The translations under genes and the position numbers were made by a program. Positions 16,769-26,942 of a stretch of DNA of 64,000 nucleotides are shown here, piece after piece. The notes below the pieces were generated by a model. It was not told the origin of the DNA. It saw nothing but the letters and a program-made list of their open reading frames with translations, and ran no database searches. The stretch's first letter is position 1. Every line of letters starts with the position of its first letter. The DNA is from JANSWY01 sp965243755 (GTDB taxonomy: Bacteria; Bacteroidota; Bacteroidia; Cytophagales; Cyclobacteriaceae): the NCBI GenBank assembly GCA_965243755.1, contig CBDEVW010000003.1, positions 124,001 to 188,000 of the forward strand. The letters run 5' to 3'.

Positions 16769-19588
16769 TTAGTTTTTCACCAATCTTATGGTTTTGTTTT
16801 GCAAACCTGCAAATTGAAGCAAATAAACACCGCTTTCCAATGTGGAGATATCCAGCTGTAAATAAGATTCTCCTGCTACGGACTGTGACATGAATTTCCT
16901 GCCATCCAATCCATAAATATTTAGCATGTTGTAGGACTTATTCAACCCATTGACATACAGTGTATTTCCAGCAGGAACTGGGTAAACTGCTATTTCTGGA
17001 GTTTCCTGAACAAATTCATAGGTTTCATTTTCTACCCTTGCCCCACTGTTGGAAGCAATTTCAAACCAGTTGAGGTTCCATCCTCCTGCTGGTGCTGATA
17101 TTCCAAAATCCTGAACTCCGGCATTTAAGTTTACGGTGTGTGATATTGTAGTCCAGGTCTGCCACCCGCCTGTCGCATTGATGTTTAATGTACCATAAAC
17201 AGGGCTGCCACCAGCTTGCTCAAATTGTAGCTGACCTCCACCATTTTGACTCGCCACTCTGTAGCTGATGGTATAGCTTCCATTAGCCGGGATATCAATA
17301 TCATGGAATGACAACCAGTCACCCGCATCGATCCAGCCCACATTAAGTCCACCTCCGGTATCTGAAGTATTTTCTGTTTGTATTCCACTCATTACTGAGT
17401 AGTCTTCAGCTTCTATTTTAAGAGACCAGCCAGGATTGCTATTCCCATTGTCGATCAATACCACATTATCAATGTATACGTCGGCTGAAGATGTACCCAG
17501 GTTGAAAAGTACTCTTGCATTATTATCTGTAGGGTTATTCATGGTGAACGTATAGCTAAAGCTTTGCATCTGGGTAGTCAGATTGACTGTTTCCGAATTG
17601 TGTGCTGTCCATGGGTCACCGTTCATTTCTACATTGGCTGAAATAGTTCTGTTGTTTGCTGCTCTCGCATCAAAACTCAGGGTGTAGGAGTTGCCATTGG
17701 CAATGGTAAGTCCACCCTGATACCATTGCACGTGCCATCCGGCTGAACCTCCATTGGATATATTGCCATGAAACTCACCACCAGACACGCCTAATGACGC
17801 ACTTGCAGCACCATTCACATAGCTTTCCCATCCCGTACTTCCATTGCTAAAGTTTCCATTGGTAAGCATGTTGTTACTGGAGCTATTGGTCACCGTAACA
17901 TCTACCTGTGCCGAAATACCATTTTCTGAAGCTGTCACCTGAAATACTCCCTCTGTGGTACCTGTAAAAACACCATTTTGATCTGCACCGGTCCAGGTTG
18001 GATTAGTGCCAATAACCTCTCCACAACCATTTCTACCAATTACATCCAAATCAATGGTCTCTCCAACAGCGATAGTAGGATTATTTGGCGTGATCTCAAG
18101 AGTAGCCAGATCAGGGTTGCTGCATTCGGAGCTGAAATCGATGTAGTTGATATTGAAACCATCTGAAGTAGCCTCTAATCTAATGGTTTGCTCACCTGCA
18201 TTTAAATTAACAGAAGTGTTTACAGTAGTCCAGGTCTGCCATCCACCGGTTGCTGTAAAATTCACAGCACCTACCTGTACGCCATCTGCCAGGATATTGA
18301 ATGATTTTGAAGCTGATCCATCTGCAGCTAATCGAAAATCTAATTGGTAGCTGCCAGCACCTGGCGCATTGACAAGGTATTCTATCCAGTCGCCAGTATC
18401 AATCCAACCTACATTTTCACCACCTCCTGCATCTGTGGTAGGCTCGGTTTGAACACCAGATTGGTTGCACCAGATTTCTGCTTCAACCCTACCGGGGATA
18501 TTCACTGCGGTACATTGTGTTCCTCCTCCCGCTTTCCACGGCCAGTTATGCATCAGGTCCTGCAAATAAAAACCCGGACCTCTGAGGGTATAGGGACCTG
18601 TGCCTGGCGTACCCGGCGCAAAAATTGACCATTGCCAGTCGCCATCAGCAATTTTATCATTCACTGACCACATGCAATGGCTGATTTTGTTGTCTATCAG
18701 AAACTGCATCCAGATATCACTTTCAGGGTTAGGTGCCGCATCGGAAGGCCCCCACTCAGTGGCAAATACTGCCGCTCCCTGGTTCATCGCCGCAGTTACA
18801 TTAGCCCTCAGCTGATGACGGTGAAACTGCCCATTCCCGGGATCATCGGGATAGAAGTGAATGGTGTACGCAATATTGGGATCCGGAATTTGGTTAGTAG
18901 CCGCATCATCAGGTCTTTGTGACCAGGTTTCGGTTCCAACGATGATCAGGTTATCCGGGTCATGCTGCCGAATGCTATTAATCACATCTACAGCGTAAGG
19001 TCTTATGTCTGAGTGCCAGTTGTTGTGCGTAGGCTCATTCCATATTTCGTAGATAACATTAGGATGGTGACCATACTTTTGTGCCATCTCTGAAAAAAAT
19101 TGCTGAGCCTGTGACTTCCAGCTTCGGGTGTCTCCCTCCACGTGCCAGTCGATGATCACATAGACCCCTCTTTCAATTGCCCGGTCGACTATTGACTCCA
19201 CCAGGGCTTTTTGTCCGGCCGGATCTTCCAGGTAACTTCCCGGCACAGATGATCCATGGGTTCCGATAGCCATTGCAGCCCTGACTATGGAGGTTTGCAT
19301 TTCATCTACCAGGAAATCAACAGTGTTGGCATTGTAATACATGGGAGCCCAGTTGCTCCAGAAAAAACTATTACCTGCCAGTGAGATTTGTTCGCCATCT
19401 TCCGCACAAATATGGGATCCAAACTTCTGTAATCGACCATACTTTTCGACTACTGTCTGGGCCATAGATGTGCTGGAGACGATGGTAAACAAGGTTAGAA
19501 ACAGGGTAAATATTCTCGCCAGTTTGATGCAGCGATCATGTTTTCCTGGTGCCTGCCACCAGTAAAGTGATGTAAAACTACTTTTCAT
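16769..19588 (-). CDS. Secreted GH5 cellulase with CBM6, Ig-like, CBM4/9-like, second CBM6 and T9SS domain
   Basis: A 939-residue protein. The signal peptide ends near residue 44 (SMAQ). The GH5 domain (~45-352) has acid/base Glu185 (IYEIWNEP) and nucleophile Glu278 (VFATEWG), close to subfamily GH5_2. It is followed by CBM6 (~363-487), a bacterial Ig-like domain (~492-568), a CBM4/9-like module (~573-712), a second CBM6 (~722-846) and a T9SS sorting domain (~865-939, ending NKTIRLVKN). The two CBM6 share GWxDxGDW and GGWQTWTT motifs. It is the second gene of an operon with the smaller GH5 (41-bp gap). Its likely role is cell-surface or secreted endoglucanase; substrate specificity within GH5_2 (cellulose or mixed glucan) is inference. 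Confidence 0.93.
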   Translation of the reverse strand: MKSSFTSLYWWQAPGKHDRCIKLARIFTLFLTLFTIVSSTSMAQTVVEKYGRLQKFGSHICAEDGEQISLAGNSFFWSNWAPMYYNANTVDFLVDEMQTSIVRAAMAIGTHGSSVPGSYLEDPAGQKALVESIVDRAIERGVYVIIDWHVEGDTRSWKSQAQQFFSEMAQKYGHHPNVIYEIWNEPTHNNWHSDIRPYAVDVINSIRQHDPDNLIIVGTETWSQRPDDAATNQIPDPNIAYTIHFYPDDPGNGQFHRHQLRANVTAAMNQGAAVFATEWGPSDAAPNPESDIWMQFLIDNKISHCMWSVNDKIADGDWQWSIFAPGTPGTGPYTLRGPGFYLQDLMHNWPWKAGGGTQCTAVNIPGRVEAEIWCNQSGVQTEPTTDAGGGENVGWIDTGDWIEYLVNAPGAGSYQLDFRLAADGSASKSFNILADGVQVGAVNFTATGGWQTWTTVNTSVNLNAGEQTIRLEATSDGFNINYIDFSSECSNPDLATLEITPNNPTIAVGETIDLDVIGRNGCGEVIGTNPTWTGADQNGVFTGTTEGVFQVTASENGISAQVDVTVTNSSSNNMLTNGNFSNGSTGWESYVNGAASASLGVSGGEFHGNISNGGSAGWHVQWYQGGLTIANGNSYTLSFDARAANNRTISANVEMNGDPWTAHNSETVNLTTQMQSFSYTFTMNNPTDNNARVLFNLGTSSADVYIDNVVLIDNGNSNPGWSLKIEAEDYSVMSGIQTENTSDTGGGLNVGWIDAGDWLSFHDIDIPANGSYTISYRVASQNGGGQLQFEQAGGSPVYGTLNINATGGWQTWTTISHTVNLNAGVQDFGISAPAGGWNLNWFEIASNSGARVENETYEFVQETPEIAVYPVPAGNTLYVNGLNKSYNMLNIYGLDGRKFMSQSVAGESYLQLDISTLESGVYLLQFAGLQNKTIRLVKN

Positions 19589-19629
19589 TTTTATATAGGT
19601 TTATAATAAAATAAGTGATAAATAAATCC

Positions 19630-20874
19630 TTAATACTTGACCAAAGAGGACTGATAACGTCCTACATCAGTTGCTATCTGAATCTGGTATAAACCTGAAT
19701 TCAGCACCGAGATATCCAAAAAAATTGAGTTCCCTTCTGTTTGATTATCAAGAAGATATTGTCGACCATTCAGGTCTGATATTTTAATGCTTTGTACTTG
19801 TGCTTGATTATCGAGGTTGACCGTCACTATGGAAGATGATGGGTTGGGAAATATCGTGAGATTGGAAGCGGCGCTAATTGCAGAGGTAGGCAATTCAATG
19901 GTAGAAGGCCAGTTTCTGATGTATTGTTTGACCAGGCTTCCGGAAATGGTCAGGTCTGTTGATGACCAGTTACCTGTTGTGCTGCTACCGGGTTTCACAA
20001 TGGACCAGGCCTCTTCTTTATCATTGACGGCCCAATTGCAATGGCTGATCTGATGATCTTCACACCACTGCATCCAGGCCGCTGTTTCAGGGTCATCGGG
20101 AGTATCTCCCAGGGCACCCCATTCCGTAGCAAATAATGCAATGCCACTGTTCAATGCATCGGTGGCTCTGTCCCTCAGCCACTTGTGATGCCAGATGGAA
20201 TAAAAATGTATGGTATAAGCGATGTTATCAAAATCGGTAATCGGGTCGGCCGCAACAAGGTCCACCTTCTGAGACCACTCCGGCGAACCTACTATGATGA
20301 TGTTATCCGGATCAATGGCACGTATGGCCTCAATCACTGCCTCGGCATAAGGTTTCACAGTCTGTGACCATGAAACATTTAATGGCTCATTATAAACTTC
20401 ATAAAGAACATTGGGAAGATGACCATAGGTAGTTGCCATTTCTTCAAAGAATGCAATCGCTTCTTCCTGGTAATCCTCCGCATGATGGGAGTGCCAGTCG
20501 ATGATCACATAAAGGTCATTCGCAATGGCGGCATTCACCAGGGTGGTGAGCTTGTCCTTATTACCCTGAGGATTATTCAGGTAACCTCCAGGGTCTTCTA
20601 CTCCCATAGCAGCTCTTATAATGGTAGATCGCCAATCCTGCTTTAGCCATTCTACCATGTTGGAATTATAGAATCTCTCCCCTCCCCAATTATCATTGCT
20701 CCAAAAGAAACTATTGCCAGCAAAGCTAACTACTTCATTATGCTGATTGACGATCTTGTTTCCGTTAACCTGAAGAAGCCCATTATATTCTACCACTTGT
20801 CCAACTGCCAGGCCAGGTATGAATATGATCAAACAGACTAATCTCCAGATATGCTCACTCAATTTGGAAGTCAT
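19630..20874 (-). CDS. Secreted GH5 cellulase with T9SS sorting domain
   Basis: A 414-residue protein with signal peptide (~1-25, cleavage after VGQ). The GH5_2-like catalytic domain spans ~26-330, with acid/base Glu163 (LYEVYNEP), nucleophile Glu251 (LFATEWG) and the HFYS motif. A T9SS C-terminal domain (~338-414) starts at ISAASNLTIFPNPSSS. It has no carbohydrate-binding module, unlike its paralogue just downstream. The two GH5 domains are clearly homologous (FAGNSFFWSN versus LAGNSFFWSN), which suggests a tandem duplication followed by gain of modules. It is the first gene of the operon. Confidence 0.93.
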   Translation of the reverse strand: MTSKLSEHIWRLVCLIIFIPGLAVGQVVEYNGLLQVNGNKIVNQHNEVVSFAGNSFFWSNDNWGGERFYNSNMVEWLKQDWRSTIIRAAMGVEDPGGYLNNPQGNKDKLTTLVNAAIANDLYVIIDWHSHHAEDYQEEAIAFFEEMATTYGHLPNVLYEVYNEPLNVSWSQTVKPYAEAVIEAIRAIDPDNIIIVGSPEWSQKVDLVAADPITDFDNIAYTIHFYSIWHHKWLRDRATDALNSGIALFATEWGALGDTPDDPETAAWMQWCEDHQISHCNWAVNDKEEAWSIVKPGSSTTGNWSSTDLTISGSLVKQYIRNWPSTIELPTSAISAASNLTIFPNPSSSIVTVNLDNQAQVQSIKISDLNGRQYLLDNQTEGNSIFLDISVLNSGLYQIQIATDVGRYQSSLVKY

Positions 20875-21163
20875 TACATTTATTGGTTCAAAAAGTTTCT
20901 CGCAAGGTTTTCCTATGCGCTCTATTCAAACCAAGTTGATCCCAATGAATTTGTCAAAATAAGGAGGTCTACATTTTTTCGATCTTAGAAAGGACCGATG
21001 AGTTAGTGGTCCTACCCTTGTTTCAATCAGTCAAATTATCGCTCCACCGAATAGTTGCAACCCACAAAACACTGCTTATCAGGTAATTACGAACTACAAC
21101 AAGAGGTAATATTAACCTAATGCAGGTTACTTGACCACAATATCTAATGCATCAATCAGGTTT

Positions 21164-21206
21164 GTCGTATAAATTTTGAGGGCTCCTATTAATACGACAT
21201 TTATAC
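21164..21206. promoter_or_regulatory. Nested inverted repeats in the region between GH5 operon and regulator
   Basis: In the ~545-bp gene-free region 20875-21421, GTCGTAT (21164-21170) pairs with ATACGAC (21192-21198). Overlapping it, GTATAAAT (21167-21174) pairs with ATTTATAC (21199-21206). A looser pair, ATTTTGGAGTATATTTT near 21250 and AAAATACTCTAAAAT near 21318, lies closer to the regulator gene. These are candidate binding sites for the LuxR-type regulator encoded next door. I see no other gene or repeat in this region. Confidence 0.4.
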
Positions 21207-21421
21207 TACAACTAACCTTTTAATTAGGCCTTAAGGGCATTAAATCGCTATTTTGGAGTATATTTTTGAATTCCTATCAATTGATTACCAAATCAGCCGA
21301 TTTAAGGAAGATGATACAAAATACTCTAAAATGTAGTAATCAGAAGATGGAATATATCTCCTACTAAAATGGAATATTATTGTGATTGACCAGAGATAAG
21401 ATTTGAATAGATTATGAAGTG

Positions 21422-24406
21422 ATGCCTTATAAACTCAACATATCGATTGTAGTAAAACATTTGCTCCTGGTATTGATCCTTGTAAGTGGGTCCATTGCAT
21501 TCAGTCAGGAATCATTGAAATTTGAACACCTTTCCATTAGAGATGGCCTTTCAGATAATATCGTAACTGATATCATTCAGGATCAATATGGTTTTTTATG
21601 GTTTGGTACTTACAAGGGACTTAATCGTTTTGATGGATATGAATTCAAACAATTTCAGTTTTCCGAAGAAGACTCTACCAGTATACAGGCCAATATGATC
21701 TCCTGCCTCTATGAGGATAGGGACGGTTATATATGGGTAGGAAGCTTTTCGAATGGTTTGGGCAGGTACAATCCCTGGTTGGGACACTTTGACTGGTTTG
21801 ATGAAGGATCGGGGGAGCAATCGGTGTTGACCAATCATAGCATCAGGGTGATGTATGAAGATGAAAACCGCCACCTGTGGATTGGGACGGAATATGGGCT
21901 ATCTGTACTGGACTCCTCAAGAAACCTGATCAGGAAGTTTGTTTGCACTACAGGCAATTGCACAGAAGGGCTCAATGGAAAGACCATTTATGACATGGTG
22001 GAGGACCGGCAGGGAAGAATATGGTTTGCGACTGAAAACAACCAACTGTCCGTCTATGACAAAATCACTGGTAGTTTCACTTATGTGACCTACACCGATC
22101 TGGAACTACCAGACAAGGACCATCATGTGCTTAAAAATCTATATATACATAATGATAGTGTCATATGGGTGGGGAGCAATCATGGTGGGCTTTCCAAGCT
22201 GGTCATGCATTCCGGTGAATACAAGAGTTATTCCTTTGACGGCACCAATAAGGGCCCAAGCTCACATCAAATACGGGACATCCTGAGCTTTGATGGTAAG
22301 CTGTGGTTAGCGACCGATGGTGCAGGGCTTGACCTGTTTGATCCGGTGACTGAAACCTTTTCTAATTATCAAAAAAGTCAACTGGATCCTTATTCCATCA
22401 GCAGCAATGTTTTGTGGAAAATGTACAAGGACCAACAAGGCATCATATGGATCGCAACCTATCAGGGTGGCATTAGTAAGTTTGATTTCCGCAACAATAT
22501 TTTCCAGCTCATCACCAACGACCCTACCAGCTCCAATACCATCCCCAACAATCCGGTTCTAAGTCTGCTTGAAGATAAAAATCAAAACCTATGGATAGGA
22601 ACTGACTGGGGTGGACTTCACAGCCGTGACCACAAGGGCAATTACCAAATGATGAACGAAGAAAACGTAGGTTTAGAATTGAAGGTCATTAAAAGTATTG
22701 AAGCTTCTCCAGATGGTAAAATACTACTGGGCTCCTACAATGAAGGATTATCTATACTTGATCCTTTCACGAAAACCACCAAAAAGTACAAAAGGGAAAA
22801 AGACCTGTACCCCAACCTGGCCAGTAATCACATATGGGATATTTATGTTGACAGTAAAGGCTTAGTATGGCTTGGAACTTTAGGCGGTGGAATTATACGG
22901 TTTATGCCAGAAACTGAAACCTTTGAAAACATCCCCTATGAATATTCTACTGGTGGACAACTCCATATTTATCATATTCTGGAAGACGCCAAATCAAATC
23001 TTTGGTTCAGCACGGATGATGGCATCATCAAATTAAACCGCAGACTGGAGCAATGGGAATACTACCAACTGGATGACTTTATACCCGGAACCAATCATGA
23101 AGTGAATCAGGTAAAATCGGTGTATGAAGACCAATATCATGTCATATGGATGGCAACAAGTGCCGGACTGGTGAAATATGATCAAAAATCGGAAGATTTT
23201 ACACTGCTCAATGAATCCATCAACCTGCCTGAACTTCCACTCATGTATGTAACGGATGATACTTATGGTAACCTGCTACTAATCTCCAGAACCTTCATCA
23301 CCCATTTCGATCCAGTAAAAGAGACAACCACGGCATTTAGGGTAAATGACAATGTGCTGAATTACAATGCCATGGTTAAAAGGAAGAACGGAGACGTTGT
23401 TGTTGGTGGTGTTCAGGGCATTACTGTCTTCAGTGCCCGGTCGCTCCGACAAAACGATCATATCCCTCGGGTTCACCTCACAGACATTCAGTTATTTAAC
23501 CGTTCCGATCAAAGCAGTCAGTCCTTTAGTAAACCCATAGAACAAACAGCGTCAATCAACCTCAATTATGACCAAAATGTCATCACCATAAGCTTTACCG
23601 CACTAAACTATACTGAATCTGATCGCAATCAGTATGCCTATCAGATGGAGGGGTTTGATGAGAACTGGAATTACCTGTCTACCCGAAAGTCGGTTACCTA
23701 CACCAATCTTGATCCAGGCACCTACACCTTCAAAGTGAAAGCGTCCAACAATCATGGCATATGGAACGAATCTGGCGCGAGCATTCAGATCAATATTAAA
23801 CCTCCTTATTGGAGCACCTGGTGGTTTAAGGTAGGTAATGTAACAATCATTGTAATCATCGCTATCTTGATCATCAGGTTCAGGTTTAACCAGTTGAAAG
23901 CCAAGCTTGCCTATGAGCAGTTGAAAAACAATCAGGATGTAATCAGTTTGAAAAATGAGCAGTTGGAGCAACAGTTGCAGTCCACCAGAAGTGAACTGAA
24001 CAACATTACCATGAGTTACATTCACAAAAACCAGAAGCTTCAGCAGATCAGGACCAAAATAGATGAGTCAGCCCAGCAGATCAATGGTCAGGAAAAACGG
24101 CTATTAACCAAGGTGGTAAAAGACATTGATAAGGAAATGCGCGATGAAGACTACTGGGATAAGTTTGAATACCAGTTTAACCAATCTCACGACAATTTCC
24201 TTGAACGCTTCAAAAAGCAATACCCAGACCTGAGCAAACGGGAACTTAGAGTTTGCGCCTATCTGCGCATGGGGCTCGACAACCAGGAAATAGCCACCTT
24301 AATGAATGTTACCGTCCGGACCATTGAAACATCCCGCTACAGAATCAGGAAAAAGATCCAGCTCGAAGAAAGACAGTCTTTCACCAAGATGATCCTACGA
24401 TTCTGA
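21422..24406 (+). CDS. Propeller/Y_Y_Y sensor with cytoplasmic LuxR-type DNA-binding domain (no kinase)
   Basis: 994 residues from the ATG at 21422; a GTG immediately before it is open. A signal peptide is followed by two-component-regulator propeller repeats (~30-690, many copies of the pattern D-x-x-G-x-(I/L)W-x-G-T), a Y_Y_Y domain (~705-795, YAYQMEGFDENWNYLSTRKSVTYTNLDPGTYTFKVKASN), one TM helix (~808-827), a coiled coil (~835-905) and a LuxR-like HTH at the end (LSKRELRVCAYLRMGLDNQEIATLMNVTVRTIETSRYRIRKK). It lacks histidine-kinase and receiver domains, so it senses a ligand outside and should bind DNA directly. Placed between two GH5 genes and a GH3 gene, it is the obvious regulator of cellulose locus 1. 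Confidence 0.92.
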   Translation: MPYKLNISIVVKHLLLVLILVSGSIAFSQESLKFEHLSIRDGLSDNIVTDIIQDQYGFLWFGTYKGLNRFDGYEFKQFQFSEEDSTSIQANMISCLYEDRDGYIWVGSFSNGLGRYNPWLGHFDWFDEGSGEQSVLTNHSIRVMYEDENRHLWIGTEYGLSVLDSSRNLIRKFVCTTGNCTEGLNGKTIYDMVEDRQGRIWFATENNQLSVYDKITGSFTYVTYTDLELPDKDHHVLKNLYIHNDSVIWVGSNHGGLSKLVMHSGEYKSYSFDGTNKGPSSHQIRDILSFDGKLWLATDGAGLDLFDPVTETFSNYQKSQLDPYSISSNVLWKMYKDQQGIIWIATYQGGISKFDFRNNIFQLITNDPTSSNTIPNNPVLSLLEDKNQNLWIGTDWGGLHSRDHKGNYQMMNEENVGLELKVIKSIEASPDGKILLGSYNEGLSILDPFTKTTKKYKREKDLYPNLASNHIWDIYVDSKGLVWLGTLGGGIIRFMPETETFENIPYEYSTGGQLHIYHILEDAKSNLWFSTDDGIIKLNRRLEQWEYYQLDDFIPGTNHEVNQVKSVYEDQYHVIWMATSAGLVKYDQKSEDFTLLNESINLPELPLMYVTDDTYGNLLLISRTFITHFDPVKETTTAFRVNDNVLNYNAMVKRKNGDVVVGGVQGITVFSARSLRQNDHIPRVHLTDIQLFNRSDQSSQSFSKPIEQTASINLNYDQNVITISFTALNYTESDRNQYAYQMEGFDENWNYLSTRKSVTYTNLDPGTYTFKVKASNNHGIWNESGASIQINIKPPYWSTWWFKVGNVTIIVIIAILIIRFRFNQLKAKLAYEQLKNNQDVISLKNEQLEQQLQSTRSELNNITMSYIHKNQKLQQIRTKIDESAQQINGQEKRLLTKVVKDIDKEMRDEDYWDKFEYQFNQSHDNFLERFKKQYPDLSKRELRVCAYLRMGLDNQEIATLMNVTVRTIETSRYRIRKKIQLEERQSFTKMILRF

Positions 24407-26581
24407 ACCAGAGATATTCACAGTTAACCTGGTATTGATCTTATCAGAAGCCGTACCTACATAAATGTAGTAAACACCTTGCTCAAGCTTCCATGAAGAA
24501 GTTTTCTCATCATAATACCGGAGACTGCTAATAGGGATTTCAATGGCTACCTGACCAGCCTCATTGGGATCAAGAAGCACCTTTTGATATCCCTTCAGTT
24601 CTTTCGGAGCTCGCTTTACCCCGGATCGCTTCATGCCAACATAGGCCTGGATGACTTCTGCCCCTTTTATTTTCCCAGTATTCTGAATGCTGGCGGTGAC
24701 AATAATGTTGTCGTCACTACCATACAAACGCTTATCAGACTTCACGTCCGAGATTTGAAAGTTGGTGTAGGATAGTCCGTGCCCAAAGGCATACTGGGGT
24801 TTGATGTTTTGCTTGTCGTGCCATCTGTATCCCACGAATATTCCTTCCCTATACTCCTGATCAATGCTATCACCAGGATAAGAGATGGTTCCAAAATGGT
24901 GAGCAGCATTGTCTGACAAATTTTTAGGGAAAGAGAACGGTAGCTTTCCTGAAGGGCTTACATCTCCAGAGATCACATCGGCAAGTGCATTTCCGGTTTC
25001 ACTCCCCAGGTACCAACCCTGAATGATGGCTTTCACTTCTTTTTCCCAACTCATTTCCACGGCATTACCGCTGATGTTGATGACCCCAATGTTATCATTC
25101 ACTTTTACCAATGCGTTCAACAGCGCTACTTGTCCAAACGGCAACTCATAAGACAACCGATCGCCCCCTTCACAATCCTGGTGATGGTTCTTGTTCAGAC
25201 CACCTACGAATAGTACCAAATCAGCATCTTTGGCGATTTTCACTGCAGCTGCTCTCAGTGAGTCGGCATCATAGGGCGAAGGGATGACCTGGGCATAAAC
25301 GGGAGGACCAGAGGCATATCCGAGAGTATGGACAACCGTGGCTTGTTTGAAACGGTTCCTGATGCCTTCTAAAGGAGAAATTTCGTACTTTGGCTTGAGA
25401 TCGGATGACCCTCCTCCCCTGGTCATTGGTCTGATGGCATTCTCTCCGATAACTGCGATTTTTATCTGCTTATCCGGATCAATTGGAAAGAAGTTGTCTT
25501 CATTCTTTAACAAAACGATTCCATTGCGAGCTACCTCCCTGGCAACTGCTTGATGGGCAGTGGAGTTGATACTTCCGAAAGGCCTGCTTTTATTCATGCT
25601 GGTTCTGTACATCAGCCTGAGAATTCTTCTTACTTTGTCATCCAGTACCGCTTCATCTACCTCATTATTTCTTAATAATTCCTTGAATGGACCTGCCAGA
25701 TAGTAATTTTCATAAGCGTTTTCAAGAGAGTAGGTAAGCCCGTTGGTACCTGTTCCCATTTCAATATCCAGTCCATATAACGCTGCTTCTTTGCTGTCAT
25801 GAGCACCTCCCCAATCGGTGATCACTACCCCATCAAACCCCCAGTCTTTCTTCAGGATTTCATTGAGTAGTAACTCATGGTGACAACAATGCTGCCCATT
25901 GTACTTATTGTAAGCACCCATTATGGACCATGCACCACCTTCCTGTACTGCTGCTTTGAAAGCCGGCAGGTAAATTTCATGCAGTGCTCTGTCACTTACT
26001 TTCACATTGATATGTCCGCGCCATTTCTCCTGATTATTGAGCACATAATGTTTTACACATGCTGCGACACCACTTTCCTGAACACCCTTGATGTACGGTA
26101 CCACCAACCGGGAAGCCAAATAAGGATCTTCTCCCATGTATTCGAAGTTTCTTCCGTTTAATGGTGTTCTGTAGATGTTAACTCCTGGCCCCAGTAATAC
26201 ATCCTTTCTTCTGTATCGGGCCTCTTCGCCTATTGCTTTACCGTATTGGTATGACAAGTCTTCATCGAATGTGGCCGCCAGACAGGTTAATGCGGGAAAA
26301 GCAGTGATGGAATCATTGGTCCAACCGGCATATGCCCAGCTGTCCCATTCGATCTCTGCCCTTACCCCATGGGGACCATCAGACATCCATAATTCTGGTA
26401 TACCCAATCGAGGTACTCCAGGAGAACTGAATTTTGATTGTGCGTGACACATGGCTACTTTTTCTTCCATGGTCAGTAATGGAATGATGCTGTCTATTTT
26501 GGATTCTATCTCCTCAGAAGAGATTTGTGCGTTCACCGAAATGGTGAAGAGCAGGAATAATGCTGTAAATATCTTTGTCAT
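24395..26581 (-). CDS. bglX: GH3 beta-glucosidase (periplasmic)
   Basis: A 728-residue protein with a signal peptide (to about residue 18, VNAQ). The GH3 N-terminal domain has the substrate-binding motif KHYVLNNQE (177-185) and nucleophile Asp256 (VVITDWGG). It continues with the GH3 C-terminal domain (GGGSSDLKPKYEISPLEG, VLFVGGLNKNHHQDCEGGDR) and a fibronectin-III-like domain (~635-725). It has no T9SS domain, so it should stay in the periplasm and split cello-oligosaccharides produced outside by the GH5/GH9 enzymes. Its 3' end overlaps the convergent regulator gene by 12 bp. The symbol is by similarity only. Confidence 0.9.
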   Translation of the reverse strand: MTKIFTALFLLFTISVNAQISSEEIESKIDSIIPLLTMEEKVAMCHAQSKFSSPGVPRLGIPELWMSDGPHGVRAEIEWDSWAYAGWTNDSITAFPALTCLAATFDEDLSYQYGKAIGEEARYRRKDVLLGPGVNIYRTPLNGRNFEYMGEDPYLASRLVVPYIKGVQESGVAACVKHYVLNNQEKWRGHINVKVSDRALHEIYLPAFKAAVQEGGAWSIMGAYNKYNGQHCCHHELLLNEILKKDWGFDGVVITDWGGAHDSKEAALYGLDIEMGTGTNGLTYSLENAYENYYLAGPFKELLRNNEVDEAVLDDKVRRILRLMYRTSMNKSRPFGSINSTAHQAVAREVARNGIVLLKNEDNFFPIDPDKQIKIAVIGENAIRPMTRGGGSSDLKPKYEISPLEGIRNRFKQATVVHTLGYASGPPVYAQVIPSPYDADSLRAAAVKIAKDADLVLFVGGLNKNHHQDCEGGDRLSYELPFGQVALLNALVKVNDNIGVINISGNAVEMSWEKEVKAIIQGWYLGSETGNALADVISGDVSPSGKLPFSFPKNLSDNAAHHFGTISYPGDSIDQEYREGIFVGYRWHDKQNIKPQYAFGHGLSYTNFQISDVKSDKRLYGSDDNIIVTASIQNTGKIKGAEVIQAYVGMKRSGVKRAPKELKGYQKVLLDPNEAGQVAIEIPISSLRYYDEKTSSWKLEQGVYYIYVGTASDKINTRLTVNISGSES

Positions 26582-26942
26582 CGAATTCGATTGTTACCCT
26601 TGTTAATACCCAAATATCACCCAGTGAGGCTTTTTGCAGGGATGACTATTGTGTCATTTGGGATTGGTAATTAATTTCAAATGTCATTTATTCACCATAG
26701 CCGGCCGCCTTGCTCAGGGTGATGATATGAATTTAATGAACCCTTTGAACATTCGCACTTATCATTTCAATTATACTGTCACAAGTAGAGATCGCAATAT
26801 GGTTTTGCGGCTATGTAAATAGTAGTATATTTATTCTAACATACATGAAATCCTTCGAAAGTCGAAAACTAAGGGCAATGACACAACATGCACCGCTCCA
26901 TAGAAGAGAAACCGAGGGTTGGACAATGACAAAACCTGATCT
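26582..26942. other. Gene-free divergent region between GH3 and a small secreted protein gene
   Basis: About 360 bp with no convincing reading frame on either strand, no strong hairpin and no exact TAnnTTTG element. It must hold the promoters of both flanking genes. Confidence 0.6.
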
